From Acidobacteriaceae bacterium (GTDB taxonomy: Bacteria > Acidobacteriota > Terriglobia > Terriglobales > Acidobacteriaceae): a stretch of DNA of 64,000 nt. The position numbers and the translations under genes were made by a program. Below, one piece after another: positions 43,073-52,413 of this stretch. Positions within the stretch are counted from its first letter, which is position 1. Each line of letters opens with the position of its first letter. Where the stretch lies: positions 124,001 through 188,000 of the forward strand of contig PLDC01000029.1 of the NCBI GenBank assembly GCA_003134995.1, given 5' to 3'. The notes below the pieces were generated by a model. That model saw nothing but the letters and a program-made list of their open reading frames with translations. It did not search any database and was not told the origin of the DNA.

Positions 43073-44251
43073 ATGAAGATCTCGATCAGACGCTGGTTTT
43101 GGCGCGGAGCGGCCGTCTTGGTCTGCCTTGGCGTTGCCACTGGATTTGCCGCCGGGGCCAGCGGCCCGCACTATGTCGTTACCAATGACGACGCGCTCTC
43201 CTCGAATAGCGTGACGTTCTACACCGTGGGGGCGAACGGTGTGCTGACTCTGCAGCAACAAGTTCAGACTGGCTTCTCCGGCATCGCCGGTGGTTATTTT
43301 TCGGCGAACCGGGTCGTCGCGCTCGACGACGAGAGCCAGGAGTGCGTCTATGCCTCCAACGCTTTCACCGGCGAGATCGTCGGAATCAACGTCATCACTC
43401 AAGCCGTGGGCGGCAGCGCTTATGGTTCCACCACTGACACGGGCATCACCAACGGCGTTGGCTTGGCCACGAATGCGCAATACCTTTATGCCGGCTTCAG
43501 CGACTTCAGCACGATAGGAACTTTCCAGGTTCAACCCGGCTGCTCTCTAACATTTGTGAACGATACTTCCGTCTCCGGACTGCAAGGCGGTATCGTCAGC
43601 GCGATGGCAATCCACGGGAATATTCTGATCGCCACTTATAACGATGGCTCGATCGAGAGCTTCAACATCTCTTCGGGCACTCCGGTATCGAACGGCGATA
43701 AACAGAACTCTACCGGCTATCTCAAGTCGCAGGGTGCTACGTATCCCAACGGCATCGACATTACGCAGGACGGGCATTACGCAATCTTTGGCGATACTTC
43801 CATGACGACGTCGATCGAAGTCTCGGACATTTCATCCGTCAAGTTGACCAAGACGGTCTACTACGATCTGGGCGGTTCGATCAACTCCAGTAACATTATG
43901 CTCAGTCCCGATGAGACGCTGCTCTACATCAGCAACACGCAAGGGGATAGAATCAGCGCCGCGTTTTTCAATGCCAACACGGGCACGCTGTCGAGCGGTT
44001 GTACCTCGGGCAAGCTCAAGAACTATGTGAGTTCGTGGTCGTACCTTGCGGGGTTGGGCCTGGAGACTACTACGGGCACTGGCGAAGTCTTGTACGTGGC
44101 AGAGTATGGTTCGACTTCTGGCATCGCCATGCTGCAAGTGACTTCCTCCGCCGGGACTTGCGCGTTGTCCGAGTTGTCGAGTTCGCCGGTTGCCGATCCT
44201 AACAGTCCAGGATTGCTGTCGATCGGCGCTTTTCCGCCGCGAGGTTTCTGA
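43073..44251 (+). CDS. Exported beta-propeller protein
   Basis: 392 aa. Signal peptide (GAAVLVCLGVATGFAAGAS), then repeats with YVVTNDDALSSNSVTFYTV, LATNAQYLYAGFSDFSTIGTFQV, MAIHGNILIATYNDGSIESFNI, DITQDGHYAIFGDTS and MLSPDETLLYISNTQGD. This is the seven-bladed 6-phosphogluconolactonase/YncE-like pattern. Its stop shares a base with the multicopper oxidase start, so the two are probably made together. Confidence 0.82.
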   Translation: MKISIRRWFWRGAAVLVCLGVATGFAAGASGPHYVVTNDDALSSNSVTFYTVGANGVLTLQQQVQTGFSGIAGGYFSANRVVALDDESQECVYASNAFTGEIVGINVITQAVGGSAYGSTTDTGITNGVGLATNAQYLYAGFSDFSTIGTFQVQPGCSLTFVNDTSVSGLQGGIVSAMAIHGNILIATYNDGSIESFNISSGTPVSNGDKQNSTGYLKSQGATYPNGIDITQDGHYAIFGDTSMTTSIEVSDISSVKLTKTVYYDLGGSINSSNIMLSPDETLLYISNTQGDRISAAFFNANTGTLSSGCTSGKLKNYVSSWSYLAGLGLETTTGTGEVLYVAEYGSTSGIAMLQVTSSAGTCALSELSSSPVADPNSPGLLSIGAFPPRGF

Positions 44252-45945
44252 TGCAGATTGTCGTGAAACTGAGGCATTTAGAAAGAATGTTCAGGAGTTT
44301 CGAAAGAATGTGCAGGATTTTCGAGATGCGCACTGGGTTCCGATGCTTGCTGGGTATCGCGGTCTGCGGATTTTCTTTCATACATGCACCGGCACAGTGT
44401 CCGCCGCGCCCGCAATCCGCCACCGTGGTTCAAGATGCCCTAAGCCTCTATTCACAAAACGGCGTTCTCAACGCCAGCCTCGCGCTCGGCCACTCCATCG
44501 ATTCCGCCGGCTACACTCACTTTTGCTACAAGTACCAGCAAGGCGCAAACACGGCGGAAGCTCCAACGTTGCGGCTGAATCAGGGCGATCATCTGCTTCT
44601 CAACATTACGGACGACCTTTCGAATCCGGGCGCGCAAAGCCGCAGCGCGATGGACATGTCCGCCCCGGCAGGCGCTACCTGCGGCGATGGCGGCCCCGCG
44701 ACCTTGCAATCGACCAACGTTCACTTCCATGGCTTGAATGTTTCGCCGACCTGCCATTCGGATGATGTGCTCACCACACTGATCCAACCCGGCACGCCCG
44801 GCTTCCAATATGACATCCAGATTCCGGCGAATGAGCCGCCGGGCCTGTATTGGTACCATCCCCACGTGCATGGGTTCACCGAGTTTCAGGTGAATGGAGG
44901 CGCGGCCGGCGCGCTGATTGTCGAGGGCATGGAAAAATATCGCCCCGAGGTGACAGGCCTCTCAGAGCGCGTCTTCGTGATTCGTCAGCAGTTTTTGGTT
45001 CCGTGGGTGCCTGGCCCCTACGAACTTACGGTAAACTTCGAGCCGACCGCACCCTTCGAAGGGCCTGAACCTATTATTCAAATGAAGCAAGGCGAGAAGC
45101 AGTTCTGGCGGGTGGCGAACGCGACTCTACAGGATTTCATGCCTCTGCAGGTTTGGTTTGAAAACGTGCCGCAAAAACTGCAATTGATCGCGCTCGATGG
45201 ATATCCTCTGGCCGCGCCTCGATCTGTGGAAACAATTCTGTTGCCGCCCGCGGGACGCGCCGAATTCATCGTGCAGGCTCCGCCGCCAAACTCCTACGCA
45301 ATATTTACGGTCTTGGATTATCCCACCGGACCCACCGGCAATCCCGATACTGCGCAGCCGCTCGGAGTGATCCAGCTTAGCGATGCCTCTGCGAAGTCGA
45401 CGGCCAACGTTGCCTCGATCACTACTCCGGCACCGTCTCCGAAAACTTCGACCTCGCAAACTTCTCTGCCTCAAACTTCAATGGATCACCTGAAGTTCGC
45501 AGGCCTCAAAGATGCGACACCAACCACGCAGCGCAACCTCTACTTCTCCGAAGAATTCGCCGGCACCAACGGTCCGATACAGTTTTATGTCACCGTCGAT
45601 GGACAAAAGCAAAAAGTTTTTGATCCCAACGAGAAGCCCATGATCACGACGCACGTGGGTGCCGTGGAAGATTGGACCATCGAGAACCGCGCGCTTGAGA
45701 CTCACGCATTTCACATTCACCAGCTTCACTTCATGATGCTTGAAGTCAACGGACAGCCGGTGGCGAATCAAGATTTGCGCGACACCATCGAGATCCCTTA
45801 CTGGTCAGGGAAAGGCCCGTATCCCAGCGTGAAGGTGCGGATGGATTTCCGCGACCCCACCATTGCCGGCACATTTGTGTTTCACTGCCACATCCTGCTG
45901 CACGAGGACCTCGGAATGATGCATAAGATTCAAGTCCTGCCTTAG
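44251..45945 (+). CDS. Multicopper oxidase
   Basis: 564 aa from ATG 44251, which has GAGG at 6 bp and overlaps the previous stop (TGATG). Later in-frame ATGs at 44287, 44308 and 44326 would give a shorter signal peptide. All four copper-binding blocks are present: STNVHFHGLNVSPTC, LYWYHPHVHGFTEF, HAFHIHQLHFMMLE and FVFHCHILLHEDLGMM. The last has the His-Cys-His and Met that make a type-1 site. It oxidises phenols or metal ions in the periplasm; the substrate is not evident. Confidence 0.93.
   Translation: MQIVVKLRHLERMFRSFERMCRIFEMRTGFRCLLGIAVCGFSFIHAPAQCPPRPQSATVVQDALSLYSQNGVLNASLALGHSIDSAGYTHFCYKYQQGANTAEAPTLRLNQGDHLLLNITDDLSNPGAQSRSAMDMSAPAGATCGDGGPATLQSTNVHFHGLNVSPTCHSDDVLTTLIQPGTPGFQYDIQIPANEPPGLYWYHPHVHGFTEFQVNGGAAGALIVEGMEKYRPEVTGLSERVFVIRQQFLVPWVPGPYELTVNFEPTAPFEGPEPIIQMKQGEKQFWRVANATLQDFMPLQVWFENVPQKLQLIALDGYPLAAPRSVETILLPPAGRAEFIVQAPPPNSYAIFTVLDYPTGPTGNPDTAQPLGVIQLSDASAKSTANVASITTPAPSPKTSTSQTSLPQTSMDHLKFAGLKDATPTTQRNLYFSEEFAGTNGPIQFYVTVDGQKQKVFDPNEKPMITTHVGAVEDWTIENRALETHAFHIHQLHFMMLEVNGQPVANQDLRDTIEIPYWSGKGPYPSVKVRMDFRDPTIAGTFVFHCHILLHEDLGMMHKIQVLP
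44281..44322 (+). repeat. 21-bp tandem duplication in oxidase N-terminus
   Basis: Two 21-bp units (44281-44301, 44302-44322), about 90% identical, each carry GAAAGAATG and a CAGGA segment. This gives extra SD-ATG pairs and repeats ERMFRSF/ERMCRIF in the protein. Confidence 0.75.
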
Positions 45946-45984
45946 GGGTCCTTGCCGCCGACTGCAAAGAAAGAAGGTTTCAAG

Positions 45985-46437
45985 ATGCGGAAAAGAATTT
46001 TGCTCGTCCTAAGCGGAGTTCTGTTGGCGTTTGCCGGTTATCTGTTTGGAAATCGAACCGCCGCGGTTGCACATGCCGGAGCGCCCGCGCAATACGCCGG
46101 CGTGCCGAACCAGCCAGTTGAAGCGCCAACCCAGGGCAGCGTCCCGAAGTCCTACGGACGCGTAGCCGCAGCAATCGCCGACAAGATCGGCACCGGCCTG
46201 ATCTTTGAAGACCCCCAAGGCGTGATTCGCTTCGTCAGCATGACCGGAATGATGGAAGGAGAACTGGCCCGCTACGACAAAGCTCCAACTCAAGGCGGAA
46301 TCCCGAAATCGTATGGTCACCTCGTAGCGGCAGTCGTTAACGGCGAAAACACCGGCCTCGTTTTCGAAGACGCTCAGGGCGTGATTCGCTTTGTCACAAT
46401 AGCGGGCAAGAAAGAGGGAGAGTTGACCCGCTTTTGA
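45985..46437 (+). CDS. Exported protein with two tandem repeats
   Basis: 150 aa. ATG 45985 follows GAAGG. Signal anchor (ILLVLSGVLLAFAGYLFG), then two near-identical units of about 52 residues: APTQGSVPKSYGRVAAAI ... LIFEDPQGVIRFVSMTG ... GELARY, and APTQGGIPKSYGHLVAAV ... LVFEDAQGVIRFVTIAG ... GELTRF. No known family. It lies 39 bp behind the multicopper oxidase, so it may be its exported partner. Confidence 0.72.
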   Translation: MRKRILLVLSGVLLAFAGYLFGNRTAAVAHAGAPAQYAGVPNQPVEAPTQGSVPKSYGRVAAAIADKIGTGLIFEDPQGVIRFVSMTGMMEGELARYDKAPTQGGIPKSYGHLVAAVVNGENTGLVFEDAQGVIRFVTIAGKKEGELTRF

Positions 46438-46515
46438 GCGTTATCACACCACCAATTTCCTGCTTTGGCAGTTGATCAGATTTGGATACCGCCGGTCTGA
46501 AAAGTCCTGCCGCTT

Positions 46516-47574
46516 TTAGTCGACTGGTTCGCTCCATGCCACCGTTCTCCGCTCCCGGCTGCTCTTGTGCGCCAGCATGAGTGCCCGCATCGTCTGCAAC
46601 GCCTGCTTCGGAGTAACCTCAAGCGCCGCGTTTTTCTCGATCGCGTCCCGCACGTTCGCATAGAACCCGCGATAATCTCCACGCTCGGTCTTTACCTTTA
46701 CACTCGGCTCGCCCACTACACTTAACGTTCCCCACTGACTTTCCGCTTCTTCGCCCCAACCCTCACCCCAATCCTTCCCCTGCGGAAAATCGTCCCCGCG
46801 CAATAATGCTTCCTGCGGATCCATCCCATACTTCACAAACGATCCCTTCGTACCGTGAATCAGGAAATGCGGCCCCGGCGTAAACGCAACGATGCGCGCG
46901 CGCACCATCGCTCGCAGGTGCGGATACTCAAGGCAAACATCGAACGAGTCATCTACCTGCGATGTTTCGCGCTCGCAGAAAGCCGATGCTGTAATTGCCC
47001 GCGGTTCTCCAAACAACACCAGCGCCTGGTCAATTACATGCGGCCCCAGATCGAACAGAACGCCAGCTCCAGGTTGATCCGCGCGTTCCCGCCACGCATT
47101 CGCCTTCGGCTCGAGGCGAAACCGATCAAACCGGCACTCGTACTCCACGGCAGTTCGCAGACGGCCTGACTGCACAATTTTTTTCACCGTGCCGAAATCA
47201 CCATCCCAGCGCCGTTCCACATACACCGTGATCAATCGCCCGCGGTCGGCCGCCAGCCGCACCAGTTCCTCGGATTCCCTCAGCGTCGGCGCGAAAGGTT
47301 TGTCCACTACCACATCCCGCCCCGCTAGCAGGCACGCTCGTGCCAGTTCGAAGTGCGAATCGTTCGGAGTCGCGACCACGCACAACTGGATTTCCTTATC
47401 CGCCAGCAACTCCTCGATGGTGCGAACAACTCGCATTTCAGGATATTTTTCCCGCGCCCGCGTACCGCTGCGCTCCACGATGCCCGCCAGTTCCAGGCCC
47501 GGCACAGCCCTGATCACGGGCGCATGAAATGCCTGCCCCGCCAACCCAAATCCAATCAATCCCACACGCACCAT
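46516..47574 (-). CDS. Gfo/Idh/MocA-family oxidoreductase
   Basis: 352 aa. The N-terminal Rossmann domain has VRVGLIGFGLAGQAFHAPVI, followed by CVVATPNDSHFELARACLLAGRDVVVDKPFAPT with the family's EKP-type Lys motif as DKPF. The C-terminal substrate domain has LFDLGPHVIDQALVLFG. It is an NAD(P)-dependent dehydrogenase of sugars or inositol-like substrates. Stands alone. Confidence 0.92.
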   Translation of the reverse strand: MVRVGLIGFGLAGQAFHAPVIRAVPGLELAGIVERSGTRAREKYPEMRVVRTIEELLADKEIQLCVVATPNDSHFELARACLLAGRDVVVDKPFAPTLRESEELVRLAADRGRLITVYVERRWDGDFGTVKKIVQSGRLRTAVEYECRFDRFRLEPKANAWRERADQPGAGVLFDLGPHVIDQALVLFGEPRAITASAFCERETSQVDDSFDVCLEYPHLRAMVRARIVAFTPGPHFLIHGTKGSFVKYGMDPQEALLRGDDFPQGKDWGEGWGEEAESQWGTLSVVGEPSVKVKTERGDYRGFYANVRDAIEKNAALEVTPKQALQTMRALMLAHKSSRERRTVAWSEPVD

Positions 47575-47734
47575 GCCCGGCTCCTAGTTTTCGCTCTGCC
47601 GCGTACTACACCGCCGTTAGGGAATTACAGCTTTCTGCCGATACGCCACCGCTGCCGCTCACACTATAAAGGAGAAGGATTGTTTTGGATCGCTGCGCAG
47701 GCCTCGTGCTCGCAGCTCGTTCCAGAGGCAGAAA

Positions 47735-47896
47735 ATGAGGGCTGGAACTTTTCTCGTGATCTCCCTGATGCTGCTCATTACGTGGGCGGGGAGTTTCCTG
47801 ATGCTGCACGTAGCCAGCATGATGATTCATTTGCTCCTGCTGGTGTCAGTTCTTTTTTTTGCGGGGCATCTGGTGCGGAATACGAGTCTCAGCTAG
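47735..47896 (+). CDS. Small hydrophobic protein (DUF5670-like)
   Basis: 53 aa: MRAGTFLVISLMLLITWAGS, LMLHVASMMIHLLLLVSVLFFAGHLVRNTSLS. Two membrane helices with the IHLLL motif recall the lmo0937/DUF5670 family. AGAGG 7 bp upstream of ATG 47735. It is divergent from the Gfo/Idh/MocA gene and converges on the DUF3052 gene. Confidence 0.6.
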   Translation: MRAGTFLVISLMLLITWAGSFLMLHVASMMIHLLLLVSVLFFAGHLVRNTSLS

Positions 47897-47945
47897 TTTT
47901 TTAAGCCACGATTTTACGGAGGTGATACGCCCTCAACGTTCTTGG

Positions 47946-48383
47946 CTAACCGGCCGCCAGCATTGAGGGCGGATCCATTTTTCTTCGATCTTTAACCCGC
48001 CGCACAAACTTCAGCCCAGACCACACGTCCGTCACCGCGCACACCTTCACATCCACCAGTCCGGCGTCGAGCCCAATCTCGCGCACAACGTTTTCGTTCG
48101 GATCCGTCGCGACTCCTGAACTCTTCTTCGGCCAACTCACCCACAGCATCCCAGCCGGCGTCAGCGACTGCGCCATCCTCGGGAAATCTCTGGTTAACTC
48201 CCCGCGAGACCTGGTAAAAATCATCACAAAATCCAGCGCGTCGTACTTCTTCGCCAGATCACACTCCGCCAGCGCGTCGCGCAATTCCGCCAGCACTTCT
48301 TTTGGGGCATTCGCCAACCGCGCGCGAAAGCCCGCCTTAATCCCCAATTTTTTCGGAAGTGGCGTCCCAGAATATCCCGGCAT
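47946..48383 (-). CDS. DUF3052 family protein
   Basis: 145 aa from ATG 48383 (an upstream in-frame start 18 bp earlier is possible). MPGYSGTPLPKKLGIKAGFRARLANAPKEV and SLTPAGMLWVSWPKKSSG ... REIGLDAGLVDVKVCAVTDVWSGLKFVRR are DUF3052 hallmarks. Small cytosolic protein of unknown function. Confidence 0.85.
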   Translation of the reverse strand: MPGYSGTPLPKKLGIKAGFRARLANAPKEVLAELRDALAECDLAKKYDALDFVMIFTRSRGELTRDFPRMAQSLTPAGMLWVSWPKKSSGVATDPNENVVREIGLDAGLVDVKVCAVTDVWSGLKFVRRVKDRRKMDPPSMLAAG

Positions 48384-48430
48384 ATGTGTGGGCCGTGACA
48401 AGAACGAATTTACTGACGGGTCCCGTATCC

Positions 48431-48465
48431 AGCCGAAGCCCGGGAGCTGGAAGCCGAGAGCCGTC
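48431..48465. repeat. Degenerate heptamer repeat (5 units)
   Basis: AGCCGAA, GCCCGGG, AGCTGGA, AGCCGAG, AGCCGTC in the spacer between the DUF3052 and VWFA genes. Consensus AGCCGRR. Confidence 0.65.
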
Positions 48466-49538
48466 TACTGCGCCGGTGCGTAATATCCGCGCCTCGATCT
48501 CACGCGGAAGTTCTTGCGGTCGAGCGCTACGATCTCAATCGTGCGGAAATGCCCGTCGGCCTTCAAGTCCGCCGGCTTATACGACACATCATACTGGCTG
48601 CGCAGTTCGTCCTGGATCTCGGTAAAGGCGTTGGCCACATCGCGAATCTGGAATGGAAAAAACGCCCGCCCACCGGTCGCGTCCGCGATGCGCTCTAGAA
48701 TCTTGTCGCCAGACCCTTTAGTTCCGCTAACGTTGGTACTGATCGTGTATACGATCGCGTTCGCCCGCTGCGCCATCTCGATCGCTTCCTCGCGCGTCAC
48801 ATGGCTCAAATTATCTTCCCCATCGCTGAGCAGGATGATCGCGCGTCGCGTTGGTCCCGACTGCGGTTGCTTGAGCAATTTGTCGCGGCAGGAGCCGTAA
48901 AGCGCATCGTACAGCGCCGTTCCACCACCCGGCCTCAGCATGCGCACGCCTTTTCCCAACTTCTCCGTGTCGTCCGTGAAATCCTGCGTCACTTCCGGCG
49001 TCGCGTCAAACCCGACGACCATCGCCTGGTCGTAGCCCTTGCGCACAGTCTGGTTTAAGAATTCAATCGCCGATTCCTGTTCAAACTTGAACCGGTCACG
49101 CACCGAATTGCTGGCATCGATCAGCAAACCCACCTGCAGAGGCAAATTCGTTTCTGCGTGAAAGCTTCGGATCTCAGCCGCCGGCTTGTTGTCATCTACG
49201 AAGCGGAAGTCCGCCTGTTTCAAATCGGTCACGCGCTTTCCGTGCTTGTCGGTCACCGTGAACACCACGTTCACTTCGTTAATGCCGACTCGGATGCGAG
49301 GGATATCGCTGCTGTTAGCGCCTTGCCCCGCCGAGTTTGACTCTCCGGAATTTCCTCCGGATTTCTGGCCGGCAGAATTCTGATCGCCCGCGTTCTGCGT
49401 CCCCGCCGGAGTAGCTGGAACCGGCGCAGTCGCGGATTGCGAAACCCCGGCCGGACGCAGTCCTACTATCAGCATCAAAACTGCCGCCCACCGCGAAGCC
49501 GAGAGTTTGAAGACGTTTCTCGCCAGAATGCCCCTCAT
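48465..49538 (-). CDS. VWFA-related exported protein
   Basis: 357 aa. Signal peptide, then a Gly/Ser/Asn/Gln-rich linker. The family core is IRVGINEVNVVFTVTDKHGKRVTDLKQADFRFVDDNKP, with MIDAS LIDASNSVRDRF (DASNS, one residue off consensus), LLSDGEDNLSH and the ending SQYDVSYKPADLKADGH ... RRGYYAPAQ. It is the third such protein in the window, alone here. Confidence 0.88.
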   Translation of the reverse strand: MRGILARNVFKLSASRWAAVLMLIVGLRPAGVSQSATAPVPATPAGTQNAGDQNSAGQKSGGNSGESNSAGQGANSSDIPRIRVGINEVNVVFTVTDKHGKRVTDLKQADFRFVDDNKPAAEIRSFHAETNLPLQVGLLIDASNSVRDRFKFEQESAIEFLNQTVRKGYDQAMVVGFDATPEVTQDFTDDTEKLGKGVRMLRPGGGTALYDALYGSCRDKLLKQPQSGPTRRAIILLSDGEDNLSHVTREEAIEMAQRANAIVYTISTNVSGTKGSGDKILERIADATGGRAFFPFQIRDVANAFTEIQDELRSQYDVSYKPADLKADGHFRTIEIVALDRKNFRVRSRRGYYAPAQ

Positions 49539-49613
49539 TTGATATTCATTATATCCGCAACCGCTCGGATCAGCAGTCTTCGTCTCGGCGGCTTGCCCTA
49601 CGAGAAGTGCGGG

Positions 49614-50597
49614 TTAAGGTTCTTTTTCTACTAATTCCAGCTTGCCCAAGAACTCCAGCAACTCGGGCGGCAACGCGCTCTTCAGCCCAACAATCTCGCC
49701 GGTACGCGGATGCCGGAACTCCAGCTCCGCGGCATGCAGAAAATTCCGCGCCAGTCCAATCACCGCATTTTTCCCGCGCGCCTGCCGCGGCGCCCCGTAC
49801 ATCGTATCTCCCACCACTGGATGACCCATCGCCGCCGCATGCACTCGAATCTGGTGCGTCCGCCCCGTATCGATCTTCACATCCAGCAATGTGAACTTGC
49901 CAAACTTAGTGTCCAACCGCCGCACAACGCGATAGTGCGTCACCGCAGTCCGCCCGCCCTCGTGCCGCGTAGTCATACGCGTGCGCCGAACCCGGTCGCG
50001 GCTGATGCTCTGCGCCAGCGTTCCCGAATCTTTCTTAACCCAGCCATGCGCCAACGCCACATATTTCTTCTTCACTTCCCGCGCGGCAAACTGCGCGCCC
50101 AGCTTGCGATGCGCTTCATCGCTTTTTGCTACCACAATCAACCCGCTGGTTTCTTTGTCCAGACGATGTACAATCCCCGGCCGCAACTCCCCGCCCACGC
50201 CAGATAGATTCTTCAGATGATGCAGCAGCGCATTCACCAGTGTTCCCCGATTACGCGCATCGTCCGTCGCTCCCGCGCCCGCGTGCACCATCATTCCTGC
50301 CGGCTTGTTGATCACCGCAAGATCATCGTCTTCATAAACAACGTCGAGTGGGATCTCCTCTGCCATCGCCTTCAGAGGAGTTCGCTGCGCCTCGCCCATC
50401 ACGCGGATGCGCTCCCCGCCGCGCAACTTCAACGAAGCCTTCGAGGCCGCATCGTTTACCAGCACAAGGCCCTCCGCAATCATCTCCTGTACTCGCGCCC
50501 GGCTCACAGACTCGAGTCGCACTGCAAGGAACTGGTCCAGCCGCTTGCCGGCGTGTTCAGCCGCAACGGAAATAAGGATAGGAAACGATTCCGCCAT
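49614..50597 (-). CDS. rluD: RluD-type 23S rRNA pseudouridine synthase
   Basis: 327 aa from ATG 50597. An S4 domain (KRLDQFLAVRLESVSRARVQEMIAEGLVLVN) precedes the catalytic domain VYEDDDLAVINKPAGMMVHAG ... PGIVHRLDKETSGLIVVAKSDEAH, in which the RLDxxTSG Asp is the nucleophile. It forms pseudouridines in 23S rRNA helix 69 (RluD) or a similar site. A longer frame reaching 50783 would read through the divergent glutaminyl cyclase promoter region and is unlikely. Confidence 0.93.
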   Translation of the reverse strand: MAESFPILISVAAEHAGKRLDQFLAVRLESVSRARVQEMIAEGLVLVNDAASKASLKLRGGERIRVMGEAQRTPLKAMAEEIPLDVVYEDDDLAVINKPAGMMVHAGAGATDDARNRGTLVNALLHHLKNLSGVGGELRPGIVHRLDKETSGLIVVAKSDEAHRKLGAQFAAREVKKKYVALAHGWVKKDSGTLAQSISRDRVRRTRMTTRHEGGRTAVTHYRVVRRLDTKFGKFTLLDVKIDTGRTHQIRVHAAAMGHPVVGDTMYGAPRQARGKNAVIGLARNFLHAAELEFRHPRTGEIVGLKSALPPELLEFLGKLELVEKEP

Positions 50598-50709
50598 TCG
50601 CTGGAGGATACTACAAGCTGTGTCGTTAACGTTCCCAGGTGATCTTGCACAAAATAGTCGGCAGTCGTCGAGTTTACCCAATAATCCAAATAGCTTAAGC
50701 TGGCCGGTC

Positions 50710-51495
50710 ATGTTTCGGCGCACGCGATTTCTCGTTCTGTTTCTCCTTGCGGTTGCGGCTTCAACGCTAGCAAATCCGCTCACCTCGCGCCACGCCGATG
50801 GCTACGAGGTAGTCCACACCTATGCGCACGACTCTCAAGCCTTCACGCAAGGATTGATTTTCGTGGACGGTCACCTCTACGAGAGCACGGGCCTCAAAGG
50901 CAAGTCATCACTGCGTATGCTGGATTTTGCTACCGGAAAAGTTCTGCAGAAATATGATTTGCCTGCCAACTACTTTGGCGAAGGCCTCACCGATTGGGGC
51001 AGCACACTGATTCAGCTCACTTGGAAAGAGCACACGGGCTTTGTCTATGACCGCTTCAGCTTTTCTGTGCTTCGAACTTTCCAATACGAGGGCGAAGGCT
51101 GGGGCCTGACTCACGATGAAACCCAACTGATCTTGAGCGATGGAACTTCTTACCTGCGCTTTCTCGATCCCAGATCATTCAAAGAAACCAGGCGCCTCCT
51201 CGTTTTTGACGAAGGCGGCCATCCCGTCGAAAAGCTGAACGAACTCGAATACCTGCACGGGGAAATTTACGCCAACATCTGGGAGACGGATGAAATTGTC
51301 CGCATCTCTCCGCGCACCGGGAAAATTCTCGGACGGATCGATTTGAGCGGCCTCATCGACAAGCGCACACTGGCGAGCCCCGATGCCGTTCTGAACGGCA
51401 TCGCCTACGACTCCATCAGTGACCGGCTCTTTGTTACCGGGAAGCTATGGCCAAAATTATTTGAAATCAAGATAGGAACTAATCCGCAAAAGTAA
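50710..51495 (+). CDS. Glutaminyl-peptide cyclotransferase, exported
   Basis: 261 aa from ATG 50710; upstream in-frame starts overlap the rluD region. Signal peptide (FLVLFLLAVAASTLA). A five-bladed propeller has YAHDSQAFTQGLIFVDGHLYESTG, YFGEGLTDWG, YEGEGWGLTHDETQLILSDG, KLNELEYLHGEIYANIWETDEIVRISPRTG and PDAVLNGIAYD. This is the bacterial/plant-type glutamine cyclotransferase fold, which turns N-terminal Gln into pyroglutamate in the periplasm. Confidence 0.9.
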   Translation: MFRRTRFLVLFLLAVAASTLANPLTSRHADGYEVVHTYAHDSQAFTQGLIFVDGHLYESTGLKGKSSLRMLDFATGKVLQKYDLPANYFGEGLTDWGSTLIQLTWKEHTGFVYDRFSFSVLRTFQYEGEGWGLTHDETQLILSDGTSYLRFLDPRSFKETRRLLVFDEGGHPVEKLNELEYLHGEIYANIWETDEIVRISPRTGKILGRIDLSGLIDKRTLASPDAVLNGIAYDSISDRLFVTGKLWPKLFEIKIGTNPQK

Positions 51496-51502
51496 GCGCG
51501 CG

Positions 51503-52384
51503 CTACCGCGTCGCTTCCAGCGGGTGCGCCGTCACATTCTTCGCCCCGGGCCGCAACCACCAGATCAGCCCGCCGCCGATGACCAGGCCAATGGCGATCA
51601 ACTGCGTCCCGGTCATCGCCCCGCCAAACACCGATCCGCGCCCCGGATCGTCCCGCAAATATTCCAGAAAAAATCGCGCCACGCCATAGATGAACAGGAA
51701 CGCGCCAAACACCTGCCCATCGAATTTCCTGTGCTTCAAAAGCCACATCAGGAAGAAGAAGTTTGCCAGTTCGACTGCAGACTCGAACAACTGCGTCGGC
51801 TCCAGCGGCACGTTCAACGGAGTCCCGGTAATCTGATTCGCCACCGGGTTATGAAACACCACGCCCCAGAAATGATGTGTCTCTTTCCCATAGCAGCATC
51901 CCGCCATAAAGCAGCCGACGCGTCCAATGGCGTGACCCAGCGCCAGCCCCGGCGCAAACGCATCGCAGGTTCGAAGCGCCGGCAGATGATGCCTGCGCAC
52001 ATACCACCACGCCGCCAGAAACGCGGCAATCAATCCGCCGGAAAAAACTCCTCCAGCCTGCAGCGTGGCAATGCTGAAAATTTCCGAAGGATGCGCGGCA
52101 TAACTGCTCCACTCGTTAATCACATAGAGCACCTTCGCCCCGACAATGCCGCACAGCACCACCAGGATGCCCAGGTTCCATGCCTTCTCGCCGTCAATTC
52201 CCAGACGCTCGGAATTGCGCACACTAATCCAAAGTCCGATCAGCACTCCCAAAGCAACCAGGAAGCCATAAGTCGGCAGGAAAAACCGCCCGAAATGCAC
52301 TAATTGTGGATGCACAGTTATGTTGGATGCAGGAACTTGGGAATTTGATACTGAAGTCAGTCTAGCAGGGAACTCTTGGCTCAC
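51503..52384 (-). CDS. lgt: Prolipoprotein diacylglyceryl transferase
   Basis: 293 aa, about seven membrane helices. IRNS-type region YGFLVALGVLIGLWISVRNSERLGI, GLALGHAIGRVGCFMAGCCYGKET (the RIGCF/NGCCYG signature) and YGVARFFLEYLRDDPGRG. It transfers diacylglycerol to the lipobox Cys, the first step of lipoprotein maturation. The N-terminal 25 residues are not typical, so the start could be further in. Confidence 0.95.
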   Translation of the reverse strand: MSQEFPARLTSVSNSQVPASNITVHPQLVHFGRFFLPTYGFLVALGVLIGLWISVRNSERLGIDGEKAWNLGILVVLCGIVGAKVLYVINEWSSYAAHPSEIFSIATLQAGGVFSGGLIAAFLAAWWYVRRHHLPALRTCDAFAPGLALGHAIGRVGCFMAGCCYGKETHHFWGVVFHNPVANQITGTPLNVPLEPTQLFESAVELANFFFLMWLLKHRKFDGQVFGAFLFIYGVARFFLEYLRDDPGRGSVFGGAMTGTQLIAIGLVIGGGLIWWLRPGAKNVTAHPLEATR

Positions 52385-52413
52385 GTTGGCCGCATTATTT
52401 TACAGTTCTCATT

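Noticed and set aside
42629..43534. Minus-strand frame across the aminotransferase and propeller genes
   Set aside because: It bridges two well-supported genes and shows no protein family features.
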